A stretch of DNA of 64,000 nt from JANXLS01 sp037129555 (GCA_037129555.1 JBAXUS010000006.1:1-64000); one strand, 5' to 3'. Positions 1 to 9,481 are shown, numbered from the stretch's first letter. The notes: a model not told the origin generated them from the letters alone. Numbers and translations: made by a program.

Positions 1-24
1 TAATTGCAAATTTGATACATCGCA

Positions 25-44
25 CCACCAGCTGAAGCTGGTGG
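25..44. repeat. Short perfect palindrome
   Basis: Nine-base arms CCACCAGCT and AGCTGGTGG are separated by two bases, upstream of murJ. No T-run follows, so it is more likely one of the short palindromic repeats that litter this genome than an intrinsic terminator. The rest of 1-150 shows no gene. Confidence 0.45.
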
Positions 45-150
45 CAAGCAAAAGCAAAGGCAGTTTTTGGCTGTCATAATAGGACTACGAACTCTTATTT
101 ATCCTCTCCCTCAACTTTACAAACCTGCCTCAATTTCGTAAAACGCTCAC

Positions 151-2196
151 ATGGAAACTACTCAGAAGACGTCGGAGTCGTCCGAAAACTCGTCGCAGGA
201 CAGCGGACACTCCATGATCGGGTCCGCGTTTGTGGTTGGATTGATGACGCTCATCAGCCGCCTCACAGGCTTGTGGCGCTTTCGCGTCATGGGGCAATTC
301 TTCGGCGCGTCGCAAGTCGCGGATGCGTTTAATTTCGCGTTCATTTTTCCGAACCTCACCCGCAGGCTTTTTGGCGAGGGGCTGCTGACGAGTGTCTTCG
401 TGCCGGTCTTTTCGGATCGGTTGGCTAAAGGGCAGAAAGACGCAGCGAATCGTACGGCTTCGATTCTGCTCATTCGATTATTTTATTGGCTCAGCATCGC
501 CTGTGTTGCATGTGTCGCGGTGTCGATGGGGATTCGAATAGCGCTCGGATCGACGTTGGGATTCACGCCGGACCAACTCTTGAAATTCAAACTCTTCGAA
601 GCACTGCTGCCGTATTGCGTGCTCATTAATGTGGCCGCCGTGCTGATGGCGATTCTGAATTCTCTCGACCATTTCTGGATGCCAGCACTTGCGCCCGTGT
701 TGTTGAATGTGCTGATCATCGCGGCATGTTATTTTGGATTGCCGATGTTCGGAACGGTTCCGGAGAATCAGATTTGGGCCGTCGCGATTGCGGTGCTAAT
801 TGGTGGCGCGTTGCAATTATTCGTCCAACTTCCGCCCGCGTTGTCGCTGGGATTTAAATTCACAGCCACGAACGACGCGAACGATCCGGGCTATCGCGAA
901 GTCATGGCCAATTTCAAGCCCGTCGTGTTGATGGTCGGGGTGTTTCAAGCGAACGTGATGCTGGATAATCTGATTGCTCAATGGTTCATTAAAGGTGACG
1001 GCCCGGTGACGTACATGAACATGGGTACGAGCGTGTATCAAATGGCGTGGGCGATGATCGCGCTGGCGATTGGCGTTGCGGCGTTGCCCTTGTTGTCGCG
1101 GCATTGGGCGCAGGACAAAAAATCCGACTTCGAAACCACACTCACGACTGCGTTGCGATATGCCGTCTTCGCGTCGATTCCGTGCACCGTTGGAGCCCTG
1201 TTATTGTCCGACGACATCGTCCGTTTTTTGTATGGCACTGGCAAATTCCTTGCGCGCGACGGTGAGCCTGTTCACCGCACGAGCGGCGTTGTTTTTTATT
1301 CGTGTCTGGGACTCGTTTTTTATAGCGTGAATTCGATTCTCGTCCGCGCATTGTACGCGATGAAGGACATGCAGACGCCGACGCGGACGCTGTTTCATTC
1401 GGTGTTGTTGAACCTCGGATTGAATCTGTTCTTCGTGATCGCGGCACCGAAGATTGCGCTGGCGTTGCATGATACGGCTGAAGGCTGGGTCAAACTGTCA
1501 CCGGACGACGGCCCGGCATCGCCGTTTAATGCCATGGTGCGGCTCTTCAAGATGGATGCGTACATGGCCGTTGGAGCCTTCGGAAATCTGCGCGAGAGCG
1601 GCATTATTCTGGCCAGCACGATCAGCACGGCGTGGCAGACGTGGGCGCTTTCGAAAGTGGTGCGCCAACGGTTGGGGCAATCAAGCGACTCGGCTTTTTC
1701 GAAAGACTTTACGATCAAAATCATCGGGACGACGCTCGCGTCGATGGTGCTGGGATTGGCGGTCTATCGGTATTACATGGCCAAGGACAAGGACGGCGAA
1801 ACGCTCTTTGCGTTCGCATTCGGCGTCGCGGCGTTTTTGCTGCCGATGATCTTCATCGGACAGGATTTCTGTGCGAAGCGCTTTAACGCGATTCGAACGA
1901 AATTGGGGCTCGGAGAAAACGACCCGATTCCGAACGACTCGATCCCGAATTCGTTGCAGCTTCAATACGCACTTTTCACGTCGCTGGCCGCAGCGGCTGT
2001 GATGGGGATCATGGTTTGGGCCGTCCGCGACAGCGTCCCGCCAGCCGGTCGCAGCGCGATCCAAATCGCCCAACGCGCGCTCGCTCCGGTCGTCGCCGGC
2101 GTGATCGTCTATTGCATTGCGTCGAGTTCGCTAGTGTCGCGGGAATATGATGAACTGACGACGATGATACGGCTAAAATTCAGCAAAGAAAAGTAA
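151..2196 (+). CDS. murJ: Lipid II flippase MurJ
   Basis: 681 residues. It is a polytopic membrane protein of the MurJ/MviN branch of the MOP exporter superfamily, which moves lipid-linked peptidoglycan precursor across the inner membrane. The N-terminal part carries the family signature: a first membrane segment followed by an SRxTGLWRxRVMGQFFGAS-like stretch and then PNLTRRLFGEGLLTSVFVPVFS (about residues 35-90). Many hydrophobic segments follow to the end. Family members are usually nearer 500-550 residues; the excess lies in a long loop around residues 440-480 and extra hydrophobic segments at the C-terminus. The start is the first ATG after an AT-rich leader. The gene stands alone, with about 230 bp before the next. 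Membership is clear; a role in peptidoglycan synthesis is inferred from the family. Confidence 0.93.
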   Translation: METTQKTSESSENSSQDSGHSMIGSAFVVGLMTLISRLTGLWRFRVMGQFFGASQVADAFNFAFIFPNLTRRLFGEGLLTSVFVPVFSDRLAKGQKDAANRTASILLIRLFYWLSIACVACVAVSMGIRIALGSTLGFTPDQLLKFKLFEALLPYCVLINVAAVLMAILNSLDHFWMPALAPVLLNVLIIAACYFGLPMFGTVPENQIWAVAIAVLIGGALQLFVQLPPALSLGFKFTATNDANDPGYREVMANFKPVVLMVGVFQANVMLDNLIAQWFIKGDGPVTYMNMGTSVYQMAWAMIALAIGVAALPLLSRHWAQDKKSDFETTLTTALRYAVFASIPCTVGALLLSDDIVRFLYGTGKFLARDGEPVHRTSGVVFYSCLGLVFYSVNSILVRALYAMKDMQTPTRTLFHSVLLNLGLNLFFVIAAPKIALALHDTAEGWVKLSPDDGPASPFNAMVRLFKMDAYMAVGAFGNLRESGIILASTISTAWQTWALSKVVRQRLGQSSDSAFSKDFTIKIIGTTLASMVLGLAVYRYYMAKDKDGETLFAFAFGVAAFLLPMIFIGQDFCAKRFNAIRTKLGLGENDPIPNDSIPNSLQLQYALFTSLAAAAVMGIMVWAVRDSVPPAGRSAIQIAQRALAPVVAGVIVYCIASSSLVSREYDELTTMIRLKFSKEK

Positions 2197-2424
2197 GTAC
2201 CGACGGAAAATACGCACAATGTGATTGTATGGGAGCGACAGTAGGCTCTTTTCGACATCGTTTATGATGAACTGGCCCTTCATATGCCTATTAGTTCTAT
2301 GAAGTTCCGGATGTGGCGGGAATTGCGACATAATTTCTCTAAATTGTTGCAAAAAACGCCGGGGTGCGGGATATTTCATCATACGAGCAGGCATTGCGTC
2401 TGCGGTTGTTGGGGGACTGAAACT

Positions 2425-4440
2425 ATGAAAACGTCACGCCTACCATTAATAGCGTCGATCCTCGGATGGACTGGGGTTCTCGTCGTGATCGTGATGCTGT
2501 CGAGCAACTCGTCGTCGCACAATGTCGTCAACGCTGAGCCTGACGTAAAAGGCACACCGACGTTCCAGATCAAAAACCCCATCGATAAATTCGTTCTCGC
2601 CAGACTCCAAAGTGAAAAGATTGATCCGTCTTTGTTGTGCAGCGACGAAGAATTCTTGCGCCGTGTTTATTTGGATATTTGCGGCTCGGTGCCTCCGCTT
2701 GCAGACGTCAAAGCCTACATGCTCGACCGCACTGGTGACCGCCGTATGAAACTCGTGGACCGATTGTTGAAGAGTGACCGGTACGCGGCGCATTGGTCGG
2801 TGATGTGGAGCGACTTGCTGCGCGAGCACACGCAGTCTCGTCCGCAGGAAGGAACTGAACGCGGGTCCTATCGCGAATGGATGCAGGAGTCGCTCACTAA
2901 AAACGTACCGTACGATGTCTTTGTCAAAACGATGATCGAAGCGGTCGGTGATGCTGAAGAAGATGGCTCGGTTAATTTTTATCTGCGAGATGCTGGCAAC
3001 GGCATGCAGGTGGACAAAGCCGAAATTGTAAACAACGTCGCCACTGTTTTCATGGGAACGCGCATGGCGTGTGCGCAGTGCCATGACCACCCGTTCGACA
3101 AATGGACGCAGACTGATTTTCATTCATTGATGGCGTTCTTCGGTCGCACCAACGTGACGATTGATCCGTGGGCAACGCTAGTCAAGATCGAAAACAGCCG
3201 CCGACTTCCCACTGCTGCGAAGCCCATTTTGGAACCGCTCTTTAAGGAAGCGAAGGAGAAAGTCGCGGCTGAAAAAGCGAAGTTCAAAAAGGGCGTGGAA
3301 CTCGCGGATGCGTCCGCTGGCGGCATGATGGGCATGGGCATGGGCGTGATGGACAGTGTGCGCATGTTCCAAAAAGGTGGCAAGGTGATGCAGGACCTTC
3401 AGGCCAAACTGACGCCCGCCGAGATGTTGGTCATGACTCAATTGCTGTTACAAGGCGGAGTGCGTCGCGTTTCCGAAAACGGTTTTGGCGAATACCGAAT
3501 GCCGGTTGAAGGCGACGACAAAGTTAAGAACGGCAAAGGCGCAGGTGAAATCATGGAAGCGAAATTCCCGTGGGACCCGACAAAGGTCGCTGTCGGCAAG
3601 GGGTCGCGCCGTGTCGCATTGGCTGAATACGTGACCAGCAACCGCCAGTTCGCGAAAGTTCAAGTCAACCGTATTTGGGCGCACATGATGGGCCATGGCA
3701 TCGTCGATCCGATCGATGATTTCCGCGACAAGAATAAGCCGTCGAACCCAGAATTGCTGGAGTTCCTCACCGATGAATTCATCACGTCGAAATACGACAA
3801 CAAGCACATGATCGAATTGATCGCGATGTCGAGCACCTACCAGCGCTCGTCGATGCCGAACGCGAGCAACCGCAGCGACACGGCGCTCTTTTCCCACGCG
3901 ACGATCCGCCGCCTGACTGCGGAACAGACCTTCGATTCGCTGCTGGTTTCGACCGGCAAAGTCAATGGCATGACCGAAGCATCCGCGTACGGAATGGGCA
4001 TGGGCAAGGAAGCGATTGGCAACCGTGTAATGGAAGCGCTTTCGGGCCAGAAAAACAAGACGATTCAGTGGGCCGAAGACCTGCCGACGCCCGCGCAACC
4101 TGCATCGTTCATGGCTGCGTTCAATCAACCGGACCGTAATTCGACTGTCAGCAAACGCGACGAATCCGGCTCGATTACTCAAGCGCTCGAAATGATGAAC
4201 GGCGAACGTGTCGATGGAGCCATTAAGGGTTCGCCCCTTATTAAGCAGATTCTGGATTCGAAATTAAATGGTCCGCAAGCTGCACAAGAATTGTTTCTTG
4301 CAGTATTGACGCGCAATCCCACGTCACGAGAGATGTCAGTTGTCGGTAGCCAGTTGCGCAGTGCGTCACCGACAAAGGAATGGCTTGAAGACATGTATTG
4401 GGCCCTGTTGAACACACGCGAATTTACGTACGTAAAATAG
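2425..4440 (+). CDS. DUF1549/DUF1553 domain protein
   Basis: 671 residues from the chosen ATG. An upstream in-frame ATG at 2284 would add 47 residues ahead of what is plainly a signal/anchor (MKTSRLPLIASILGW then a hydrophobic run), and GGGGGA lies about 8 bp before 2425, so 2425 is preferred. The N-terminal half is DUF1549, with the typical DKFVLARLQ start, RRVYLDICGSVPP, and a CAQCHDHPFDKW motif. The C-terminal half is DUF1553 (RRVALAEYVTSNRQFAKVQVNRIWAHMMGHGIV). Between them is an unusual Gly/Met-rich stretch (GGMMGMGMGVM, around residue 302). The family is characteristic of Planctomycetota and nearly always sits beside DUF1501, as here; the biochemical role is unknown. CxxCH suggests haem or metal binding but this is unproven. 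Confidence 0.9.
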   Translation: MKTSRLPLIASILGWTGVLVVIVMLSSNSSSHNVVNAEPDVKGTPTFQIKNPIDKFVLARLQSEKIDPSLLCSDEEFLRRVYLDICGSVPPLADVKAYMLDRTGDRRMKLVDRLLKSDRYAAHWSVMWSDLLREHTQSRPQEGTERGSYREWMQESLTKNVPYDVFVKTMIEAVGDAEEDGSVNFYLRDAGNGMQVDKAEIVNNVATVFMGTRMACAQCHDHPFDKWTQTDFHSLMAFFGRTNVTIDPWATLVKIENSRRLPTAAKPILEPLFKEAKEKVAAEKAKFKKGVELADASAGGMMGMGMGVMDSVRMFQKGGKVMQDLQAKLTPAEMLVMTQLLLQGGVRRVSENGFGEYRMPVEGDDKVKNGKGAGEIMEAKFPWDPTKVAVGKGSRRVALAEYVTSNRQFAKVQVNRIWAHMMGHGIVDPIDDFRDKNKPSNPELLEFLTDEFITSKYDNKHMIELIAMSSTYQRSSMPNASNRSDTALFSHATIRRLTAEQTFDSLLVSTGKVNGMTEASAYGMGMGKEAIGNRVMEALSGQKNKTIQWAEDLPTPAQPASFMAAFNQPDRNSTVSKRDESGSITQALEMMNGERVDGAIKGSPLIKQILDSKLNGPQAAQELFLAVLTRNPTSREMSVVGSQLRSASPTKEWLEDMYWALLNTREFTYVK

Positions 4441-4450
4441 ATTAAATAAA

Positions 4451-4480
4451 GCGCCGCTCACATCAGTCAGCGGTGCTGTT
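4451..4480 (+). terminator. Weak hairpin between DUF1549 and DUF1501 genes
   Basis: GCGCCGCT (4451-4458) pairs with AGCGGTGC (4469-4476) with one G-U pair, followed by TGTTT. It could be a leaky terminator or processing site that lowers readthrough into the DUF1501 gene. The T-run is short. Confidence 0.35.
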
Positions 4481-4521
4481 TCAGAGACGATTTGGAATAC
4501 ATTATCAAAAGGAGTCCAGCC

Positions 4522-5838
4522 ATGAATCGACCAGCAGCAACGGGAGTAAGCAGAGGCGTAGTGGATTGCGATGGCAAGTCGGGATTAAGTCGCCGCAGCA
4601 TGATGAAGTCCGGCGCCATGGGCTTCCTCGGCATGAATTTGGTGGACATGTTGCGCTCGACGGTGCTCTCCGCCCCTAATGACATGGCCAAGTGCGACTC
4701 TGTGATTTTGCTGTGGCTCGCAGGTGGCCCCAGCCACATCGACACGTGGGATCCGAAGCCTGGCCAGGCGTCGGGTGGTCCCGGCAAGCCGATCCACACC
4801 AGCGCGACGGGCATTCAACTCAGCGAGCACATGCCGAATATCGCGCGCAACATGAAGCACTGCGCGTTGATCCGCTCGATGACCAGCAAAGAAGGCGCAC
4901 ACGACCGCGCGACATATGAAATGCACACCGGCTACAAGCCGTTGGCCAGCATCGGCCACCCGAGCCTCGGCTCACTGGTCGTGCAACAGAAGGGCAAGAA
5001 GAATCCTGAAATTCCGGCGTATGTGTCAGTCGGCAACGCGTCGTTCGGAGCCGGATTCCTCGGCAGCCAGTACGCTCCGTTTTACATTGGGGACATCAAC
5101 AACCCCGATCGCAACCTCGTCTTCCCGAAAGGCGTGGACGACGCGCGCTTCAAACGCCGCGTCGATATGCTGAAGGAAGTGGACAAAGAATTCAGCCACC
5201 AGGACCGCGACAACACGGTCAAGGAATACGCGAACTACTACCGCGACGCGATCAAGATGATGTACTCGAATTCGGTGGACGCGTTCAATCTGAAGGGCGA
5301 ACACGGCGAGAAACCGGAAACGATCAAGGCGTACGGCGACAACAATTTTGGCCGCTCGGTGCTTATGGCGCGCCGCTTGGTCGAACGCGGAGTGCGCTTC
5401 GTCGAATGTTCGTTGGGCGGATGGGACACGCATCAGAAAGTGTTCGACAACGTCGAAAAGAATCTGAACACGCTCGACCCGGCGCTGGGTAATTTGATCG
5501 AAGACTTGAACGCGCGCGGATTGTTGAAGCGAACGATGGTGATCTGCACCGGCGAATTCGGTCGAACACCGAAGATCAACGGCAATGATGGTCGCGATCA
5601 TTATCCGCGCTGCTTCTCCACGTTCCTCGCAGGCGGCGGCATCAAGCCCGGATTCGTGTACGGCAAGAGCGACGCTACGGGTGCCGAACCGAAAGACAAT
5701 CCGGCCACGATTGGCGATTTGCATGCAACGATTTTCGACGCGCTCGGAGTCGATTCCACGAAGGAAAATCAGACGCCGCAAGGCCGTCCGATTCGTGTCG
5801 TCGACAAAGGCAAGTCGATCAAGGATTTGATTGCGTAA
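4522..5838 (+). CDS. Tat-exported DUF1501 protein
   Basis: 438 residues. ATG at 4522 has AAAGGAG about 8 bp upstream; the TTG at 4492 would add ten residues and precedes that ribosome binding site. Near the N-terminus is a twin-arginine signal (SRRSMMK, residues 23-29, then a hydrophobic stretch), so export in folded form is predicted. The core is DUF1501, a sulfatase/alkaline-phosphatase-like fold: WLAGGPSHIDTWDPKP near residue 65, the VRFVECSLGGWDTH block, and MVICTGEFGRTPKINGNDGRDH, which carries likely metal-binding residues. The gene lies 81 bp downstream of the DUF1549 gene in the same direction, the standard planctomycete pairing. Substrate unknown. Confidence 0.92.
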   Translation: MNRPAATGVSRGVVDCDGKSGLSRRSMMKSGAMGFLGMNLVDMLRSTVLSAPNDMAKCDSVILLWLAGGPSHIDTWDPKPGQASGGPGKPIHTSATGIQLSEHMPNIARNMKHCALIRSMTSKEGAHDRATYEMHTGYKPLASIGHPSLGSLVVQQKGKKNPEIPAYVSVGNASFGAGFLGSQYAPFYIGDINNPDRNLVFPKGVDDARFKRRVDMLKEVDKEFSHQDRDNTVKEYANYYRDAIKMMYSNSVDAFNLKGEHGEKPETIKAYGDNNFGRSVLMARRLVERGVRFVECSLGGWDTHQKVFDNVEKNLNTLDPALGNLIEDLNARGLLKRTMVICTGEFGRTPKINGNDGRDHYPRCFSTFLAGGGIKPGFVYGKSDATGAEPKDNPATIGDLHATIFDALGVDSTKENQTPQGRPIRVVDKGKSIKDLIA

Positions 5839-5878
5839 CGAGAGGTTTAAAAATTAGAGTTTAAGGTTTAAAGTTAAT

Positions 5879-5916
5879 GCGGCCCGGGGAGGAATCTTCG
5901 GGCCGCTGTGTCTTTA
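5879..5916 (+). terminator. Hairpin after the DUF1501 gene
   Basis: GCGGCCCG (5879-5886) pairs perfectly with CGGGCCGC (5899-5906) across a 12-base loop; TGTGTCTTT follows. Its position 40 bp after the DUF1501 stop fits an intrinsic terminator with an imperfect T-tract. It also argues against the GTG at 5908 being the start of the next gene. Confidence 0.6.
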
Positions 5917-5949
5917 GAATATTTGGATGTCGATTTCATCGGAATCATC

Positions 5950-6564
5950 ATGACTGTTGGTAATGATGAAATATTCGCCATAGAGCACGGCATTACGTGC
6001 GCATACGAGCGTCCATCATTCCTCGCGCTGGGATATTTCAACATTCATGTCGGTGGAGTTCGATTCGGAGTAAACGAACCAGACGCAACTGCAATGGCGA
6101 ATTCGGTTGAAGAAGTCAGCGAACGGATACAACGTCGTGGAACCCATACGGCGCCCTTTATCGCTGAGGATGCGTCTGCGGCGCAAATAGCCGACTCCAT
6201 AAATCATGTAATCTACGCACCCGACCAGGAACACAGAATCTTCTTTGGGCTGTCTCACCGCAAATTCCTCGATGCTATTTACAGACAGCATTTGATATGG
6301 GCTCCGGACGGAGATGAGGCATTTGATGATGGAAGCACCGTGATCCACATTGACGTTGACGACCGTGTCAGATTGGTCGCTTTTCGAACGATTGGCTATG
6401 ACCATGATCCCAAAACACTACGGGAACTTTGGATTAGCAGTGATTCGTTTTACAAGGTACTATCCAATTGGCGCGACGCTTTTCAGCGCGATTACAATGA
6501 ATATCCAAAACACCCAAACGGCTTTTTTCATCCGTCGACTTTTAAAATAAAGACCGATGTATGA
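5950..6564 (+). CDS. Hypothetical soluble protein
   Basis: 204 residues from ATG 5950. The frame stays open back to a GTG at 5908, but that codon sits directly on a terminator-like hairpin, so the internal ATG is preferred. There is no signal peptide or membrane segment. The protein is acidic and aromatic-rich with no motif I recognise; a central part reads VIHIDVDDRVRLVAF and the end is FHPSTFKIKTD. Its stop overlaps an ATGATGATG string at 6561, and the next small gene starts 36 bp later, so the two are probably co-transcribed. Such a pairing (mid-size unknown plus HicB-like small protein) could be an immunity or toxin-antitoxin-like unit, but nothing in this protein proves that. Confidence 0.6.
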   Translation: MTVGNDEIFAIEHGITCAYERPSFLALGYFNIHVGGVRFGVNEPDATAMANSVEEVSERIQRRGTHTAPFIAEDASAAQIADSINHVIYAPDQEHRIFFGLSHRKFLDAIYRQHLIWAPDGDEAFDDGSTVIHIDVDDRVRLVAFRTIGYDHDPKTLRELWISSDSFYKVLSNWRDAFQRDYNEYPKHPNGFFHPSTFKIKTDV

Positions 6565-6599
6565 TGATGGTACAACGCGTTTCAAAAGAGGGAGTTCCG

Positions 6600-6863
6600 A
6601 TGAGTGAAATTGTTTTTAGAATCTCCAAGGATGAGGTAGACGGTGGATATACCGCAAGTGCCGTCGGTCCAAATTTTGGTATCCATACACAAGCGGATAC
6701 CCTTCCCGAATTAGAATTCATGATTGCTGACGCATTACGCTGTCATACTGGTGACGAGAGTTTTGTGGCCGCGGTGCGAGTTGGACTTGCTGAACTGGAT
6801 CGCGGTGACGAAGTTCCAATTGAGCAAATCGAAAATGAATTAACCACGTGGAAGTTAAAGTAA
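6600..6863 (+). CDS. HicB-like small protein
   Basis: 87 residues. ATG at 6600 is preceded by AGAGGGAG at good spacing; the in-frame ATG at 6561 would start inside the previous gene. The N-terminal half has the HicB/DUF1902-like pattern: a short strand, then GGYTASAVG, then TQADTLPELEFMIADALRCH, i.e. strand-strand-helix. Proteins with this pattern are often orphan HicB antitoxin relatives (frequently mis-annotated as 2-oxoisovalerate dehydrogenase subunits). The C-terminus is a short acidic helix with no clear DNA-binding domain. No HicA toxin gene is adjacent. Function is inferred from fold resemblance only. Confidence 0.6.
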   Translation: MSEIVFRISKDEVDGGYTASAVGPNFGIHTQADTLPELEFMIADALRCHTGDESFVAAVRVGLAELDRGDEVPIEQIENELTTWKLK

Positions 6864-6901
6864 TTCAACTATCAGTCAATTTGAAAAGCTCAGAGCCACC
6901 C

Positions 6902-7669
6902 ATGCGCATGTTCGCACTCCTTATTGCCCTTATCTTCTTCACCACCGCCCACAGTGCCGACGACCTCCCGCCAACGTTGATGACGATTCGCGGAAAGCTG
7001 ATCATGAGCGAGGACTTTGACAAGCCGTTGCCGCCGCCTGAAGGCAGCACGGCGCACTTCGCCAGCGGCTTCAAAGGCTGGCGCTTTAATGTCGTCAAGC
7101 GCGGTGGACATTGGGATGTGGTCGACGGAACGTTCAAAGGATCAGAACTCTCCGAGGCAAAACATCCCGCCACAGCGTCGTTCGGATTTGATTTCAAGAA
7201 CGTCGTGATCCAATGCGACATCTGCTTGCATGATGTGACGCTGGCCGCGAAGGATTTTGATGGTGGCCGCAAGACTCGTTACTTCAACGTCCGAACATGC
7301 GACGCGAAAGATTATGTGTGCAGCATTGTGCTGAACCCCGCCGGAATGAAGATTCAGAAAGACGACAACGATCATGCGGGGCCGGACAAGCCCGTGCCGC
7401 TCGGAAAATACGACATGCCGCTGAAGCTTGGCGAGTGGTACACAGTGGTCTTCGAAATACTCGGCGACGAAATGGTCGGCACGTTGAATGGCCTCAGTCT
7501 TACGGGAACGCATCCGCTGATTGGCACGGATAAGCACAGCGTGATGTTCGTGTCAGGCGTGGACGGGAGTGTGCGTCATCTGAAGATTTGGGACGCGCAA
7601 CCGAATCCGGAATGGGAGAAGAACAAGGCGTTGCTGTTGGCGGCTCAGAAGTCGGGGGAGAAGAAATAA
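6902..7669 (+). CDS. Secreted LamG/DUF1080-like protein
   Basis: 255 residues. The chosen ATG gives a clean signal peptide (MRMFALLIALIFFTTAHSAD, cleavage near residue 19); the upstream in-frame ATG at 6848 overlaps the previous gene. The mature part resembles the concanavalin-like jelly roll of DUF1080 (3-keto-disaccharide hydrolase-like) proteins: an opening FKGWRFNVVKRGGHWDVVDGTF, mid strands (FDFKNVVIQCDICLHD), LKLGEWYTVVFEILGDEM, LNGLSLTG and a closing VDGSVRHLKIWDA. These domains are abundant in planctomycetes and usually bind or act on carbohydrates outside the cytoplasm. The gene converges on the pyrophosphatase gene with only 12 bp between stops. Confidence 0.75.
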   Translation: MRMFALLIALIFFTTAHSADDLPPTLMTIRGKLIMSEDFDKPLPPPEGSTAHFASGFKGWRFNVVKRGGHWDVVDGTFKGSELSEAKHPATASFGFDFKNVVIQCDICLHDVTLAAKDFDGGRKTRYFNVRTCDAKDYVCSIVLNPAGMKIQKDDNDHAGPDKPVPLGKYDMPLKLGEWYTVVFEILGDEMVGTLNGLSLTGTHPLIGTDKHSVMFVSGVDGSVRHLKIWDAQPNPEWEKNKALLLAAQKSGEKK

Positions 7670-7681
7670 TCCACTCGCCCC

Positions 7682-9481
7682 CTACGACATCACCTTCAAC
7701 AACAGCGGCAGCAATTGTTTCTTGCGGCTCAGGACGCCCGGAAGGTCGAACGTGCTGTCGTCGAGACGCGTGTAGTTGATCCGATCAAGGATGCGTTTTT
7801 CGCCGCCGCACAGCATCATCGATGTTTCGCGGACGACGTTGGTCACGAGCAGCCCGAAGAAGTCGAGTTTTTCCTCCTCGATCAGCGCGTTGATTTCGCG
7901 CTGCAATTCGCTGCGGTTCTTGAAGAAGTTTTCGAAGCCGACTTCTTCAACCTGCGCCACCGCGAATGTGTATTTCTCGGTCGCGTAATCTTTCTTGTCC
8001 GCCGTGATGACCTTGCGCGCGGGCAAATTCGCGATGCTCGAACCCACGCTCAAAATTTCAGTCGCCAGCGCTTTCGGGTCCTGTAAGCAGAGACTCTTCA
8101 GCCAGTCGATCGCCGCTTTGTCCCGGGACGTGCTCGTGGGTGAGCGCAGATTCAGTGTGTCAGTGATGATTCCACCCATCAAAATCCCAGCCATCGGCCC
8201 GGTCGGCGCACAACCGAAGCGCCGGAATTGTTCGCTCACAAGGGTGCAGGATGAACCGACGACTTCGTTGATGAAGGTGATCGGCGTCTGCGTTTGCTGG
8301 GAGCCCAAGCGGTGGTGGTCGAGGATTTCGATGATCGGCACTTCGCCCGCACCATCAACAGCCTGTGACAATTCGTTGTGATCGACGAGGATCAATTGGA
8401 GCGGCAAGTCGCGATCCGCGTAATCTTTTGACAGTGTTCCGACAAGCAAGCCGTCTTCGTCTAAAACCGGAAACGTCTCCTCGCTTTCAGCGGCGATGGA
8501 GTCCTTGATATCGGTGAGCTTTTCGTCTTCCAAAAAAGTCGCGACATCTTCTTCCATTGTCGATTCGGCAGGGGCGCTGAATTTTAATCGACGCACCGTC
8601 GTCGCTGAATCGTACGGCGTTTGCAGAATACACGTGCCGTTCGTTTTCGCTTCGTCAACAAGGTCCGCATCAACTTCGAAATTCCCAGTAACGATCATCA
8701 ATCGCAGGCGCAGATCGACCGCCATTTTATGAATTTCGTGGCGGTCTCCGACAACCAGCGCGATACGCATCCGGTCGCGTTTGGACATGCGCTCGCGCAA
8801 CGTCGCTTCACTCATGGCTCCGACGTAAACTTCCAGCGGTTCGATGGTATCAACGCGGTAACACGACAACGATTTTGCGCGCAACACTTCCTGGACATGC
8901 GTGATCGAAGTATGAATTTCGCGCCCCATCAACCCGCCGCCGGAGCCTTCGAAACCACCTTCTGCAGCTTGTAATACTAGTCTGTCCGCAAGGTCAAAAA
9001 GGCTGACCATCCCAAGATATTTTCGTTTCAGATTGACGACTGGAACGCGGTGGCGATGGGTGCGCTGCAAAATGCCCATGGCTTCGAGCAGCGTGTGTCC
9101 TTGATAGACGATCGGCGGATTCGCCTCCATCACATCTCGGACGCGCGGGTGAACGTCACTGATGACCGGCGGCAGTGGGATGTTGAATTTTCGGAAGAGG
9201 AATTCGGTGCGCGCGCTGGGAAAACCAGCGCAACCGGGCGACACATTGGTGACGCCCATCATGTTTTTCAACTGCGCATAACCTGCGGCAGCGGCGATGC
9301 TGTCGGTGTCGGGATTTTTATGGCCGATCACAATCACGCGCGGACTGCGCTCGACCGTAGTCGTGAGCTCGGGGACTTCAACCGCAGGCATGACCGCCGA
9401 CTCATACCGCTTCAATCGTTCGGAAACTCGTTTTCCCACTCTCGTCAACTCCCTCTGCATTTCACGTCCGGCATGGCTCAC
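7682..9481 (-). CDS. ppaC: Mn-dependent inorganic pyrophosphatase, CBS/DRTGG type
   Basis: 599 residues. It is a DHH-family (family II) pyrophosphatase, cytoplasmic, splitting pyrophosphate to phosphate. Motifs seen: VIGHKNPDTDSIAAA (about residues 51-65), LVDHNELSQAVDG and ILDHHRLG for metal binding, and a C-terminal DHHA2-like domain. Between motif I and the DHH motif is a long regulatory insert: a CBS segment (PPIVYQGHTLLEAMG..., with GMVSLFDLADRL), a DRTGG-like domain, and a second CBS segment (FPVLDEDGLLVGTLS). In characterised CBS-PPases this insert binds adenine nucleotides and controls activity. The GTG at 9481 is the longest start; an ATG at 9460 is a good alternative and would remove seven residues. 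Confidence 0.93.
   Translation of the reverse strand: MSHAGREMQRELTRVGKRVSERLKRYESAVMPAVEVPELTTTVERSPRVIVIGHKNPDTDSIAAAAGYAQLKNMMGVTNVSPGCAGFPSARTEFLFRKFNIPLPPVISDVHPRVRDVMEANPPIVYQGHTLLEAMGILQRTHRHRVPVVNLKRKYLGMVSLFDLADRLVLQAAEGGFEGSGGGLMGREIHTSITHVQEVLRAKSLSCYRVDTIEPLEVYVGAMSEATLRERMSKRDRMRIALVVGDRHEIHKMAVDLRLRLMIVTGNFEVDADLVDEAKTNGTCILQTPYDSATTVRRLKFSAPAESTMEEDVATFLEDEKLTDIKDSIAAESEETFPVLDEDGLLVGTLSKDYADRDLPLQLILVDHNELSQAVDGAGEVPIIEILDHHRLGSQQTQTPITFINEVVGSSCTLVSEQFRRFGCAPTGPMAGILMGGIITDTLNLRSPTSTSRDKAAIDWLKSLCLQDPKALATEILSVGSSIANLPARKVITADKKDYATEKYTFAVAQVEEVGFENFFKNRSELQREINALIEEEKLDFFGLLVTNVVRETSMMLCGGEKRILDRINYTRLDDSTFDLPGVLSRKKQLLPLLLKVMS

Noticed and set aside
2284..2424. N-terminal extension of the DUF1549 protein from ATG 2284
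   Set aside because: The extra 47 residues lie before a clean signal/anchor and a ribosome binding site at 2425.
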